Shown: piece after piece, positions 36,701 through 44,778 of the stretch
Layout of the letters: each line of letters begins with the position of its first letter
Numbering within the stretch: position 1 is the first letter of the stretch
Source of the DNA: Opitutia bacterium
GTDB lineage: Bacteria > Verrucomicrobiota > Verrucomicrobiia > Opitutales > JABJCN01
Assembly: GCA_018668635.1 (NCBI GenBank)
Contig: JABJCN010000249.1
Location: 1 to 46,905, forward strand
Direction: 5' to 3'
DNA: 46,905 nucleotides
Notes under the pieces: model-generated
Told to the model about the DNA's origin: nothing
What the model saw: the letters and a program-made list of their open reading frames with translations, nothing else
Databases searched by the model: none
Program-made: the position numbers and the translations under genes

Positions 36701-36999
36701 GGGGGTGGCATTTTCTCGTCAGGGTCCGAGTGGAAGACGCGGGCGATGAGTTCACTGGATTCGGGTTTGCCAGGAACGATTGCCCGAACGCCTTTTTGGT
36801 CGGCGATGGCGGCTTTAAATTGATCAAGGCGCAGACCGGCCTTGCGACTTTTGGAATCCGGCCCATGGCACTGGAAGCAGTTCTGGGAGAGGATAGGCCG
36901 AATGTCCCGGTTGAACTTCAACTCATCCGCTTCTGACATTGGGAAAATGATTGCACTCGCGCTCGCGAGGCAAATTATTTTACTAGTTTTCTTCAGCAT
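33775..36999 (-). CDS. PSCyt1-DUF1549-DUF1553 protein with discoidin-like insert (module 2)
   Basis: A 1074-residue exported protein with a signal peptide (about 1-24). The PSCyt1 haem motif is C41-FQ-C44-H45. DUF1549 spans about 145-355 and ends with a second haem-like motif (MACAQCHDHKFDP). DUF1553 covers about 770-1060 (ENPLTGRVVANRYWEALFGTGI; PTNTPLQALVTLNDP). The inserted region, about 460-600, has a discoidin/F5-8C pattern (GGYLHLAEVQVFSGSENLA, DPWWEIDLGKEVPVSQIAIWN), unlike the golvesin-like insert at the same place in the module 1 protein. It begins the operon-like run of four genes; the cytochrome gene upstream may belong too. Confidence 0.88.
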   Translation of the reverse strand: MLKKTSKIICLASASAIIFPMSEADELKFNRDIRPILSQNCFQCHGPDSKSRKAGLRLDQFKAAIADQKGVRAIVPGKPESSELIARVFHSDPDEKMPPPEAKLTLSGTQKETLRQWITQGAEYEMHWAYIKPARPEVPKLKDKGWVHNNIDRFILRKLEEHRLKPMPKADRHALIRRLSIDLTGIPPTPEEADAFVSDKSPNAYEKLIDRLLDSDAYGEHWARMWLDLARYADSAGYADDQPRTIWGYRDWVIRAFNLNLPFDKFTIQQIAGDLLPEPTNDQLTATAFHRNTQTNNEGGTNDEEFRNAAIVDRVNTTMAVWMGTTMACAQCHDHKFDPISQEEYFRLFAILNNSQDADRRDESPTLKVMSEQKKKELAARVEQIQKKIDGIKALNNKDFHPWIDSFAASTKTIPAKFEKTGDNEFSVPLPEGAFEGVFLKTRHHASPDAAFRLDRPDGKPGQDGRHVRITNIVNGGYLHLAEVQVFSGSENLATKGKASQISTGFGGPANYANDGNTNGNYTGKSVSHTAQANDPWWEIDLGKEVPVSQIAIWNRTDNGTAARMKKFRIEIFDNAHKSVWKREISKTPNPSHKETLDSATILTGIPYPRPGDHGWFQLNKPVQKKENMILRIRAKTFGTHPPKEIHFIPKLPSRLEAELSKNIFALLTIPAGQHTKDQLAQINAHRLANLPEVKTAEKELHNATESARNMKPITTVPIMRELAVGKRRKTHIQIRGNFLQKEKEVTAGLPVVFHKGVGNPSRLALANWLVSPENPLTGRVVANRYWEALFGTGIVASSEEFGSQGELPSHPELLDWLATELMRIDWDLKKFIKIIVSSNTYRQDSRLEPTRLEADPFNRFLSRGPRQRLTAEMVRDQALFASGLLSRKMYGPSIKPPQPNMGLKSAFGPGLDWQTSKGEDKFRRGIYVHWRRTNPYPSMAAFDAPNRFVCNVRRTPTNTPLQALVTLNDPVYVESAQALARRMLKEGGDTSEGRIERGFRLCLTRSPKPIETTELLKLLDKAREVYKQDAAAAKSMATVPVGPVPAGMDTTELAALTVTANIILNLDEVFQKR

Positions 37000-37169
37000 A
37001 ATATATGCCCAATAGTTAATGCTCCAAGGTTGAGTTTTTTGGGATCAGGGTCAACGCAAGAGGGATTTAATCCAGTTTATCTTTGCCTGGCTTGAAGTGA
37101 CTGCTGCATTAGAATAGAGCCGAGCCTCCTAGTCGGGTCGGTCTCCTTTCAGAAAAGTCGCCTCAGCAG

Positions 37170-37514
37170 CTACTTGTGCACCTTGTGGCAGGCTTTACAG
37201 TTGGTTGCCTCCTTGAGTGCCTTAAGGTCGTCCTTTTCCATTGCTTTGACAAGCGCGGTAGTTTTCCCTTTCCAGCTTTCTGCAGTACCTTTCTCAGGTT
37301 TTAAAGAAGCAAGTTTACTGATGTACTCCTTGAGTTTGGCTTTTTCAGCTTCAGTAGCGGACCCTCCCAGAACCTTCTTGAGAAGGGCTGGCTCTGTCTT
37401 TGAGCCCTTGAAGCCCTTTTTCATGATTTCCTCAAAGGGGCCATCTGCCAAAACATTGCAGTGGAGGGTAAATGTGGTGACTAGAATACAGGATGTCTTT
37501 AATAATAATTTCAT
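37170..37514 (-). CDS. Small c-type cytochrome, cytochrome c'-like
   Basis: A 114-residue exported protein with a signal peptide (1-23, ending NVLADG). Its only haem motif, C106-KA-C109-H110, lies at the extreme C-terminus. With the helical, Lys-rich body this matches the class II cytochrome c/c' arrangement (four-helix bundle with C-terminal haem). It could pass electrons or bind gases; the sequence does not decide. It lies 170 bp upstream of the large PSCyt1-DUF1549-DUF1553 gene on the same strand and may serve as its redox partner, which is inference. Confidence 0.75.
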   Translation of the reverse strand: MKLLLKTSCILVTTFTLHCNVLADGPFEEIMKKGFKGSKTEPALLKKVLGGSATEAEKAKLKEYISKLASLKPEKGTAESWKGKTTALVKAMEKDDLKALKEATNCKACHKVHK

Positions 37515-37727
37515 CTATTTTTGAAGGGTGTTAGTAAGGTCTACCATAAGGGTGTACTGGAATTCATCAACATTCTTTTCCCAAAAAAGCAGGTGATAGC
37601 ACTTCCCATCTCTATCTCATCGATGCATTTTTGAATAAAATTTGCTCCAATAGCTTTGTGGGGGTCATATCGTTTGGAATTACATTCTGAACTTGAATAT
37701 GTTTATACCTGTTTCAGGCTTCTTCCT

Positions 37728-38720
37728 ATGAATAGGAAATACCTCAAGAAAATTACCATAGGAATTTTACTCTTTCCTTTTCTTGCATCTATAGTTGCAG
37801 GTGAAGGTTTTACCGTTGGGAAGGTTGGTGAATGGGTCACGGTCAAATACGATGGGAAACTGGTGACGAATTACGTCGTTGGCGATTCCAATAAACCCTA
37901 CTTATGGCCATTGATTGGACCAGGGGGCAAGGCAATGACACGGGCCTATCCGATGAAGAAGGTTAATGGGGAACGTCATGATCACCCGCATCATCGGTCC
38001 ATCTGGTTCGGTCATCAAAATATAGGTGGGTTTGATACATGGCATGAGCCTTCAACGATCCTTGAACGCAAGGGTTCCGAGGAGCAGAAAAATAAGAAAC
38101 TGGCGGGTCTGGGCTCTACCGTACACCGGGCATTCAGCAAACTGGATGGCAACCATGACCGAGCTACCATTGTTGCGGTCAATGATTATGTGGACAGCGA
38201 TGGAAAGATGTTGCTGGCGGATGAGCGCACATTGGTATTCCGCATGGGGAAAGACCGTTTGGTCTTGGATTTCGACATTGTTTTCACTGCAGAGCATGGG
38301 GACTGCCGAATTGGGGATATGAAGGACTCGGGTTTCAGTGTACGAATTCCTACATCAATGGATGTCGACAGTAAAAAAGGTGGACATATTCTCAACAGCG
38401 AAGGACAGACAGACAAGGGTGCTTGGGGGAAACGGGCCACATGGGTTAGCTACACGGGTCCTGTGGATGGAAAGATAATGGGTGTAGCAATCATGAACCA
38501 TCCGAAAAGTTTTCGGCATCCTACACCGTGGCATGTTCGGACATATGGTCTCTTTACCGCGAATCCATTTGGTACCCGTGCCATTGCCCGGGAAAAAGAT
38601 GGCGGGTTTACTCTTGATGCAGGTAATTCATTCACCCTTCGTCATCGGGTGATTTTTCATGCAGGCGATACGAATTCTGCGAAGATTGCAGATGCATGGA
38701 AGGCCTATGCAATAGATTAG
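37728..38720 (+). CDS. DUF6807 (PmoA-like) secreted protein
   Basis: A 330-residue protein started at ATG 37728, which gives a signal peptide (NRKYLKKITIGILLFPFLASIVAG). The open frame runs 24 codons further upstream without signal-like sequence. The motif HDHPHHRSIWFGHQNIGGFDTW near 84-105, with several histidines, is the signature of the family often labelled PmoA in databases although unrelated to proven methane monooxygenase. The remainder is beta-rich (MNHPKSFRHPTPWHVRTYGLF near 260). Its role is unknown; members occur beside glycan and Gfo/Idh/MocA genes. A terminator follows directly. Confidence 0.85.
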   Translation: MNRKYLKKITIGILLFPFLASIVAGEGFTVGKVGEWVTVKYDGKLVTNYVVGDSNKPYLWPLIGPGGKAMTRAYPMKKVNGERHDHPHHRSIWFGHQNIGGFDTWHEPSTILERKGSEEQKNKKLAGLGSTVHRAFSKLDGNHDRATIVAVNDYVDSDGKMLLADERTLVFRMGKDRLVLDFDIVFTAEHGDCRIGDMKDSGFSVRIPTSMDVDSKKGGHILNSEGQTDKGAWGKRATWVSYTGPVDGKIMGVAIMNHPKSFRHPTPWHVRTYGLFTANPFGTRAIAREKDGGFTLDAGNSFTLRHRVIFHAGDTNSAKIADAWKAYAID

Positions 38721-38757
38721 GCTTTCCCTTCCGAATGGTGGAAGCAGCCTGTTTTTT
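38719..38757 (+). terminator. Rho-independent terminator after the DUF6807 gene
   Basis: The stem AGGCT (38719-38723) pairs with AGCCT (38746-38750), extended through a bulge by CTTCC/GGAAG, and is followed by GTTTTTT (38751-38757). It overlaps the stop codon of the DUF6807 gene. Confidence 0.7.
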
Positions 38758-38778
38758 AACGCTAAAGGAATAACTTTT

Positions 38779-38807
38779 TTGGCACCGATCGGTTTTTGGT
38801 GTATAGT
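38779..38807 (+). promoter_or_regulatory. Strong sigma-70-type promoter
   Basis: TTGGCA at 38779-38784 and TATAGT at 38802-38807 are separated by exactly 17 bp. The expected start is near 38814, leaving a leader of about 55 nt with AGAAGG a few bases ahead of the ATG at 38870. It is the best housekeeping-type promoter seen in the window. Confidence 0.7.
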
Positions 38808-38869
38808 GGTTTGTGTGTCTGTTCTAACGCACGATCTTCCCTTAACCCACTAACTAGAAGGATTCGATA

Positions 38870-39091
38870 ATGGCCTATCAATTAATTGATATTCCCAAAT
38901 TTGCTGGATCAACCGACGAACGCTTGCGACAGGCGAGCCATTGGGCATCGGAGAATTGTCCAGGTCGAGAGTTTACTCTTGAGGAAATTGCATCCCTAAT
39001 GGGGGTGACCCGTGAGCGTGTTCGGCAGATTGAATTTCGTGCACTGCGAAAACTGCGACACCCAACCCGCATTGTAATGCTGACGGAATGA
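38870..39091 (+). CDS. Stand-alone sigma-70 region 4 DNA-binding protein
   Basis: A 73-residue cytoplasmic protein. Residues about 35-65 ([33 protein letters not shown]) reproduce region 4.2 of RpoD-type sigma factors, including the recognition helix [10 protein letters not shown] and the LRHP end. Regions 1-3 are absent, so it cannot melt DNA alone. The first 34 residues replace region 4.1 with a short helix-rich sequence ([19 protein letters not shown]). It could bind -35 elements or the RNA polymerase beta flap and act as an accessory factor or antagonist. It has its own strong promoter and ribosome-binding site, and terminators isolate it from its neighbours. Confidence 0.85.
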   Translation: MAYQLIDIPKFAGSTDERLRQASHWASENCPGREFTLEEIASLMGVTRERVRQIEFRALRKLRHPTRIVMLTE

Positions 39092-39135
39092 GGTTTCAAA
39101 CTCCTTGAACCACTGGTCCGTTTGGGAAATCTGGC

Positions 39136-39633
39136 CTACAGTGCTTTCTCCATGATTTGGACACTGATGAAGCGGTCAAATTTTCTGCCGGCTTCATTCA
39201 ACATACCGACCTTTTTGAACCCGAGTTTCTCGTGTAATTTTATTGACACAAGGTTGGGCAGGGAAATCAGTGCGTAGGCCCGATGCAGATCGGGATGGCC
39301 CGCGATACTATTGAGCAAGCCTGAGTATAACCCCCCTCCAATTCCCTTCCCCGCATGCCCATCGCGGACATAGACGCTGGTCATTACAGAGGGGTAATAG
39401 GCCGCGCGTTGATGATAGCGCACACTTGTGGCAAACCCCATGATTCCCCCTGCTTCTTCAATTACTAGAATTCGGTGCGGTCCATTTTCTGAGAACTGCT
39501 GAAACCAAATATGTCTGTCCTCTTCACTCACTGCCTCTGTTTCAAATGTGATAGTGGTATTGAGAATGTAATGATTATAGATGTCCGCGATGGCGGCCAT
39601 GTCTTCTAGGCGTCCTGGTCGAGTATCTTGCAT
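39136..39633 (-). CDS. GNAT N-acetyltransferase, phosphinothricin/methionine sulfone acetyltransferase-like
   Basis: A 165-residue protein from ATG 39633. The longer frame adds 40 unlike residues and would overlap the divergent hydrolase gene. The start PGRLEDMAAIADIYNHYILNTTITFET is typical of the Pat/MddA group, which acetylate phosphinothricin or methionine sulfone/sulfoximine with acetyl-CoA. The acetyl-CoA loop is GHAGKGIGGGLYSGLL near 103, and the end KLHEKLGFKKVGMLNEAGRKFDRF is also family-like. The real substrate is unknown. It is convergent with the sigma-like gene and divergent from the hydrolase, with 105 bp between the chosen starts. Confidence 0.88.
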   Translation of the reverse strand: MQDTRPGRLEDMAAIADIYNHYILNTTITFETEAVSEEDRHIWFQQFSENGPHRILVIEEAGGIMGFATSVRYHQRAAYYPSVMTSVYVRDGHAGKGIGGGLYSGLLNSIAGHPDLHRAYALISLPNLVSIKLHEKLGFKKVGMLNEAGRKFDRFISVQIMEKAL

Positions 39634-39738
39634 CAATCTATTTTTCCAAAATTTGGGGTGGAATGCTATTATTGCGGGTTTCATTTGCAACTTAGAAAAA
39701 AGCTTGTGATGGACAGTTTTAGTGTGGATTTTGTCTTC

Positions 39739-41856
39739 ATGAAGACGTTGCAAATCCTTGGTGTTTTTCTTGGCATTGGATTATTAAGCGGAATGGCTCG
39801 TCCAGAGAGGGAAACCCCAACAGGTGTTCCCGGTGGGGATTGGTTGCGGCAATACTTTGAGCAGGAGACGGCAAAACTGGAGTCTGAATGCCTCGAGGAT
39901 GTTCGGTCCAAGGCGGACTGGGAGCGTCTTCGCCCCATTCGATTCCAGCAAATGCGGGATATGCTGGGTATACCCTCAATGAAAAATCGACCTTCTTTAC
40001 ACTCTAAAGTAACGGGCCGTGTCGAGGAGGAGGACTTCATTGTGGAAAAGCTGCACTATCAGTCGCTCCCCGGGCTATATGTGACTGGGAACCTCTATCG
40101 TCCAAAGAAGTTTTTGGGCAAGCTGCCGGCGATCCTTTATGTCTGCGGTCACGGTCGTGTTAAAAAGGATGGTGTCAGTTACGGTAACAAGACCTACTAT
40201 CGGCATCATGGCGCCTGGTTTGCCAGACACGGGTATGTCTGCCTGACAATTGATACGATACAACTTGGGGAAATTGAGGGCCAGCACCATGGTACCTACA
40301 GCGGTAAAATGTTATGGTGGATGTCACGGGGGTATACACCGGCCGGGGTCGAGGCTTGGAATGGGATTCGTGGTATTGACTATCTAATATCACGTCCGGA
40401 GGTCGATGCCTCTAGTATTGGAGTAACGGGACGTTCAGGCGGTGGCGCCTACTCTTGGTGGGTGGCTGCCCTTGACGAACGTGTCAAGGCGGTCGTGCCT
40501 GTTGCCGGCATCACAAACCTACGCAACCACGTGGTTGACGGTTGTGTCGAGGGGCATTGCGACTGTATGTTCATGGTTAACACCCAGAGATGGGACTTTG
40601 CGCAAGTTGCTGCCTTGGTTGCTCCACGGAAGTTGCTCATATGCAATACTGACAATGATTCAATATTCCCATTGGACGGGGTCGTTGATGTCTACAATCG
40701 CACTCGTCGCATTTACAAGTTGTTGGGTGCTGAGTCCAACATCGGTTTACATATCACCGAGGGTGCACACAAGGATACGCAACCATTGCGCATGGGAGCT
40801 TTTCATTGGTTTGAGAAGCACTTGAAGGGGAAATCTGAAGCAATGTTGCTGAGCACCCCGGCGGAAAAGTTTTTCGAACCGGAAGACCTGAAGGTTTTTC
40901 ATGAAATTCCTCAGGATGAGCGCTCCTCGGAGATTCATGAAACCTTTGTACCCAAGGCTTCCAGGGTGGAAGTTCCCGCCGATTCAACTGGATGGTTGAA
41001 CCACACTGAAGGGAAACTGGAGACTCTCCGTAAAAAAACGTTTGGTGGTTGGCCTGTTGAAGAATCCATTCAACCTGACGGGAAACTTGTGTTTCAGGCA
41101 GTAACTGGCGGGGTGCGAATGCAACAATTGAAGTTCACTGCACAGGACCCGTTTCGGTTGTCGTTATTCCTTTTCCATCGGGCTGGTCTTCAGGCGAAGG
41201 ATTTGGATTTATTGGTACTCAATGTTTTGGATGAGTCCGGTTGGCAAAACTTTTTGGGTTGGGCGAATGTGGGTTTCAGCAAGCAGTTGCATGATTTTTC
41301 CAGTAATTCGATTGTCATGAACACGGAGGACTGGGAGTTGCAAAAAAAGATGTTTGGCAATTTTAAGTGGGGGATGGCCTATGTTGCGCCACGTGGCATC
41401 GGACCGACTCGATTCCCCACCGAAGGTCGCAAGGGGATTCAGATTCAACGGAGATTCTATTTGCTTGGGCAGACCCTGGAGGGGATGCACGTCTGGGATG
41501 TACGGCAAGCGGTTCGAGCTCTACGGGAAATTAAGGGGATGGCGGAAATACCACTATGGCTGCAGGCTGAAGGCCGTAGTGCAGGAGTTGCTCTCTATGC
41601 TTCACTTTATGAAAACAATATCCATCGGCTTGATCTGCACGGATTGCCCAAATCGCATCGGCATGGTCCTTATTTCCTTAATATTTCTCGCCATATTGAC
41701 CTCCCTGAGGCGGTTTCCATAGCTGCGGGTCGCAGTCAGGTTCGTCTCTACCAGAAGCAAAAAGGTGGATGGGATTTCCCTTCAGCTGTTGCTGGAAAAC
41801 TGGACTGGGACCAAACACAGTTCCAGGTTGTCGTTTCGGATGACACTGAGGAATAG
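39739..41856 (+). CDS. Secreted alpha/beta hydrolase (acetyl-xylan-esterase/DLH-like)
   Basis: A 705-residue protein from ATG 39739, chosen because it gives a signal peptide (MKTLQILGVFLGIGLLSGMA). In-frame ATGs at 39628 and 39709 would add unlike sequence. The hydrolase domain (about 100-390) has LPAILYVCGHGR, the nucleophile elbow VTGRSGGGAY with Ser233, the acid region LLICNTDNDSIFP and the His in ITEGAHKD. A second, beta-rich region (390-705) lacks an obvious active site. It resembles esterases that remove acyl groups from glycans. It is a single gene, convergent with a lipoprotein gene 5 bp away. Confidence 0.78.
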   Translation: MKTLQILGVFLGIGLLSGMARPERETPTGVPGGDWLRQYFEQETAKLESECLEDVRSKADWERLRPIRFQQMRDMLGIPSMKNRPSLHSKVTGRVEEEDFIVEKLHYQSLPGLYVTGNLYRPKKFLGKLPAILYVCGHGRVKKDGVSYGNKTYYRHHGAWFARHGYVCLTIDTIQLGEIEGQHHGTYSGKMLWWMSRGYTPAGVEAWNGIRGIDYLISRPEVDASSIGVTGRSGGGAYSWWVAALDERVKAVVPVAGITNLRNHVVDGCVEGHCDCMFMVNTQRWDFAQVAALVAPRKLLICNTDNDSIFPLDGVVDVYNRTRRIYKLLGAESNIGLHITEGAHKDTQPLRMGAFHWFEKHLKGKSEAMLLSTPAEKFFEPEDLKVFHEIPQDERSSEIHETFVPKASRVEVPADSTGWLNHTEGKLETLRKKTFGGWPVEESIQPDGKLVFQAVTGGVRMQQLKFTAQDPFRLSLFLFHRAGLQAKDLDLLVLNVLDESGWQNFLGWANVGFSKQLHDFSSNSIVMNTEDWELQKKMFGNFKWGMAYVAPRGIGPTRFPTEGRKGIQIQRRFYLLGQTLEGMHVWDVRQAVRALREIKGMAEIPLWLQAEGRSAGVALYASLYENNIHRLDLHGLPKSHRHGPYFLNISRHIDLPEAVSIAAGRSQVRLYQKQKGGWDFPSAVAGKLDWDQTQFQVVVSDDTEE

Positions 41857-41861
41857 GCTAT

Positions 41862-42263
41862 TTAGCGGTATCCCATTCGGAAGCGATCCATTGTCCGTTT
41901 TTGGCTTCGTTTGTTCCTCGCTTCCCTTGTCCTGTTCGCGAGTTGCCGAAGTTCATTGTATTGTGCGTCGGTAAGCTCACCGTTTGCCTTTGCAGTCTCA
42001 ATAAGTTTGTAGTGGGTGCCATGTCTTTGGGGGTCGTGTGTGGGTTCCCAGGACGGGAAGCGAATTAAGGCCGTGTGATTGCGTGTGCTGACTTTAAGTC
42101 CATGATTGGCATCGAGCAGGATTCTTTGACGTATATAGTCTGCTTTTTCAATATCCCCTGACTGCAACTTGATATCTAGTTCGTGGATGTTCTGATAGTG
42201 TGGATTCTGATTGTGAATGCATCCAGAAAGGATGACGTAAAGTATCAAGGCTGATTTTTTCAT
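41862..42263 (-). CDS. Hypothetical lipoprotein
   Basis: A 133-residue protein with a lipoprotein signal (KKSALILYVILSGC, lipobox LSGC with Cys15). The mature part is polar. It contains two short charged helical segments of similar type (ELDIKLQSGDIEKADYIRQR and KANGELTDAQYNELRQLANR), each carrying the 'G(D/E)I/L..A.Y...R' look of SHOCT-like motifs, and a basic C-terminus. No enzyme motif is visible. It is divergent from the Tat-exported oxidoreductase gene at 42361 with 97 bp between them. Confidence 0.7.
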   Translation of the reverse strand: MKKSALILYVILSGCIHNQNPHYQNIHELDIKLQSGDIEKADYIRQRILLDANHGLKVSTRNHTALIRFPSWEPTHDPQRHGTHYKLIETAKANGELTDAQYNELRQLANRTREARNKRSQKRTMDRFRMGYR

Positions 42264-42360
42264 CTGAGAAATGTTGCAAATTTCAAATGTTCAATGCATT
42301 AGAGTTACAACGTTATATCTTAATCCTTTAATCAGCAATCAGTAATCCCTCCTTAACCTC

Positions 42361-43638
42361 ATGAGCAAAACAACTGAACCAACCCGTCGTAAATTCCTGA
42401 AATCCTCTGCTTCGATCGCTGCCGTTGGCCCGGTCTTTATGCCGCATCTTGCCAATGCAGCAAACAAGGATGTGATCCTTAAGGTCGGCCTCGTTGGTTG
42501 TGGTGGTCGTGGTACCGGTGCGGCTTCACAGGCCATGAATGCCGACCCAAATGTTCGACTTGTAGCGATGGGCGACATGTTTGACGATCGAATTGATAAT
42601 AGTTGGCGGTCTTTGCAAGGCCGTGGCAAGGAGCGGTTTGATGTAAAACCGCAGAATAAATTCATTGGCTTTGATGCCTACAAGAAGGTTATTGACATGG
42701 TGGATGTTGTAATCCTGACAACCCCCCCACTTTTTCGTCCTCAGCATCTGGAATATGCCGTTAGCCAGAAGAAGCATGTTTTTTTTGAAAAGCCAGTTGC
42801 CGTTGATCCAACTGGTGTTCGCAAAGTCATTGAGATGGCAGCGAAGGCCAAAGCCCAAAACACAGCCATGATGTCAGGTTTCTGCTGGCGCTACCATTAT
42901 CCGAAGCGCGAGGTCTTTCAGCGGGTACTTGACGGTGCCATCGGGGATATTCGTACCGCCTACACCACCTATAATACAGGTCCGGTCTGGAAAAAGCCAC
43001 GTCAGGAAGGCTGGAGTGATTGGGAGGCTCAGATACGAAACTGGACAGGCTACACATGGTTGAGTGGGGATAGCATCGTTGAGCAGGCAGTCCACAGTCT
43101 TGATATGGCTCGATGGGCTCTAGGCGACAGGGTCCCAGTACGTGCCGTTGGCACCGGTGGACGGGAGACTTATGATAGTCTCGATAAATGGGGTAATATA
43201 TTTGATCATTTTGGAGTGACATATGAGTTTGAGGAAGGCGTCAGGCTTTTCCACTTCAGCCGCCAACAAAGTGGGACTTCGGGTAGTTACGAGTGTGAGG
43301 TTCACGGAACCAAGGGCCTTTGCTCTGGTAAGAACCGTCACTCTATCACCGGTGATGAAGATTGGCGTTTTCGAGGAAAGTCCAACGATATGTACCAGAC
43401 GGAGCATAATGAGTTATTTGCATCAATTCGACAGGGTCAGCCAATCAATGATGGTGAGCGTGCGGCACATAGTACACTTCTGGCAATTCTTGGGCGTACT
43501 GTTGCTTACACCGGTAAGTCCGTGACCTGGGAGCAGGCTCTAAACTCCAAGGAGGATTTAAGACCACCTCACTATGACCTTGGCCAGAAACTCCCGGTTG
43601 CTCCTGTAGCCATTCCTGGCGTTACCAAATTTGTCTAG
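42361..43638 (+). CDS. Tat-exported Gfo/Idh/MocA-family oxidoreductase
   Basis: A 425-residue oxidoreductase with a twin-arginine signal (PTRRKFLKSSASIAAVG, cleavage near ANAANK). The Rossmann motif is KVGLVGCGGRGTGA near 42. The EKP motif is present (HVFFEKPVAVDP near 142), and the lysine is the expected catalytic residue. HSLDMARWALG near 240 is from the substrate domain. It is probably periplasmic and NAD(P)-loaded before export. There is no Shine-Dalgarno sequence (CTCCTTAACCTC precedes the ATG). It differs from the 13566 copy, in which EKP reads EKL. The substrate is unknown, likely a sugar. Confidence 0.92.
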   Translation: MSKTTEPTRRKFLKSSASIAAVGPVFMPHLANAANKDVILKVGLVGCGGRGTGAASQAMNADPNVRLVAMGDMFDDRIDNSWRSLQGRGKERFDVKPQNKFIGFDAYKKVIDMVDVVILTTPPLFRPQHLEYAVSQKKHVFFEKPVAVDPTGVRKVIEMAAKAKAQNTAMMSGFCWRYHYPKREVFQRVLDGAIGDIRTAYTTYNTGPVWKKPRQEGWSDWEAQIRNWTGYTWLSGDSIVEQAVHSLDMARWALGDRVPVRAVGTGGRETYDSLDKWGNIFDHFGVTYEFEEGVRLFHFSRQQSGTSGSYECEVHGTKGLCSGKNRHSITGDEDWRFRGKSNDMYQTEHNELFASIRQGQPINDGERAAHSTLLAILGRTVAYTGKSVTWEQALNSKEDLRPPHYDLGQKLPVAPVAIPGVTKFV

Positions 43639-43711
43639 GGTTGGGTTGTCTATGGCCATTTACGTCTCCATTTCGTATGGTGGCGGCCATTCCCATTGTC
43701 GGTTTTAAAGC

Positions 43712-44773
43712 CTAAAGGTCCAGTCGCACCGCTTTTTTCTCTTGTGCGCTTTGACAGGCCGCATCGACTAATAGCTGCCCCATCCGTGAAACTTCTAGTG
43801 AGAGAGGACCCTCCACAGGTTGATTATTGTGAATGCAGTGAGTGAAGTACTCGATCGGATTTTGAAAATCAAGTTTCATTACAGGTAGGTCATATCCTTG
43901 GGGATGATCGCGATCCTGAATGTGGACATTCTCGGCGTAATCGTAATTGGAGATGGTTCCCTCGGTACCCTTAATAACGAATCCGCACTTTGGTTGTGGT
44001 TGATGGATCCATGGATCGGTGAATGTTCCCCAGCGGGTTTCAAATTTGGATAAGCCGACATCGTAGCGAATGATGGTTATGCTGTGCTCGTCGACTTCAA
44101 GGCCATCCGGTTTGTGTGCCATGCAAAGCACTTCGATAGGTCGGTTCTCCCCATGAAACCATGTGCCTATTGTCGTTCCGTAGCCAAGATAGTCGAGAAG
44201 GGAACCTCCACCCTTCTTTTTACTATACCACCATGACTCTGCTTTTTCTTTGGTGGTGGGTGTGGTCACTAGTTTATCTGCAGAATGGTACAGTGGACCG
44301 CGGTTGCCTCCGTAATGAGAAACTTCCGTTACTCGACCGATTCGTCCCTCAGAAATAATTTGGTGTGCGGTGTAATGGGCGGGAATCCATCGAATGGGCC
44401 AGTTTATTGCGAGCTGTTTCCCGGTCTTTTCCATGGCGGCAATCATCCGGTCCGCCTCAGATAGGCTGGAGGCGAAGGGTTTTTCGACGAGGACGTGGAC
44501 CCCAAATGGAGCCACGCGTTCTGTCCACAAGGCATGTTCGGCGGTTGCGGGGCATAGGACAACGATATCGGGTTTTGCCTTCTCCAGACATTCACGATAG
44601 TCGGTAAAGACATTATCCGAGGGAATACCGAAGTTTTCAATGGACGCCTGCATTCGCTCAGGTTGCTCATCACAAACGCCAACAAGCTCGCTGTAAGGGT
44701 GCTCGTGGACCATCCTAAGGAGGTCTCCCATGTGCATGTGGTCAAAGTTTATTCCTGCAATTTTCATAGTCAT
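43712..44773 (-). CDS. Cytoplasmic Gfo/Idh/MocA-family oxidoreductase
   Basis: A 353-residue enzyme without a signal peptide. The N-terminal Rossmann unit begins KIAGINFDHMHMGD, with HVLVEKPFASSLSEAD near 96 holding the catalytic EKP lysine. GGGSLLDYLGYGTTIG near 190 and the C-terminal substrate domain (QPVEGPLSLEVSRMGQLLVDAA) are typical. The nucleotide-binding loop is unusual (NFDHMHMG in place of the common G-x-G-x-x-G). It is last in a three-gene minus-strand operon, 5 bp after the metallo-hydrolase gene, which suggests that the two act in one catabolic route. Confidence 0.9.
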   Translation of the reverse strand: MTMKIAGINFDHMHMGDLLRMVHEHPYSELVGVCDEQPERMQASIENFGIPSDNVFTDYRECLEKAKPDIVVLCPATAEHALWTERVAPFGVHVLVEKPFASSLSEADRMIAAMEKTGKQLAINWPIRWIPAHYTAHQIISEGRIGRVTEVSHYGGNRGPLYHSADKLVTTPTTKEKAESWWYSKKKGGGSLLDYLGYGTTIGTWFHGENRPIEVLCMAHKPDGLEVDEHSITIIRYDVGLSKFETRWGTFTDPWIHQPQPKCGFVIKGTEGTISNYDYAENVHIQDRDHPQGYDLPVMKLDFQNPIEYFTHCIHNNQPVEGPLSLEVSRMGQLLVDAACQSAQEKKAVRLDL

Positions 44774-44778
44774 TTAGG

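Noticed and set aside
37515-37727. Possible regulatory RNA upstream of the DUF6807 gene
   Set aside because: The 213 bp show no stable stem with a T-tract and no known riboswitch core that I can recognise.
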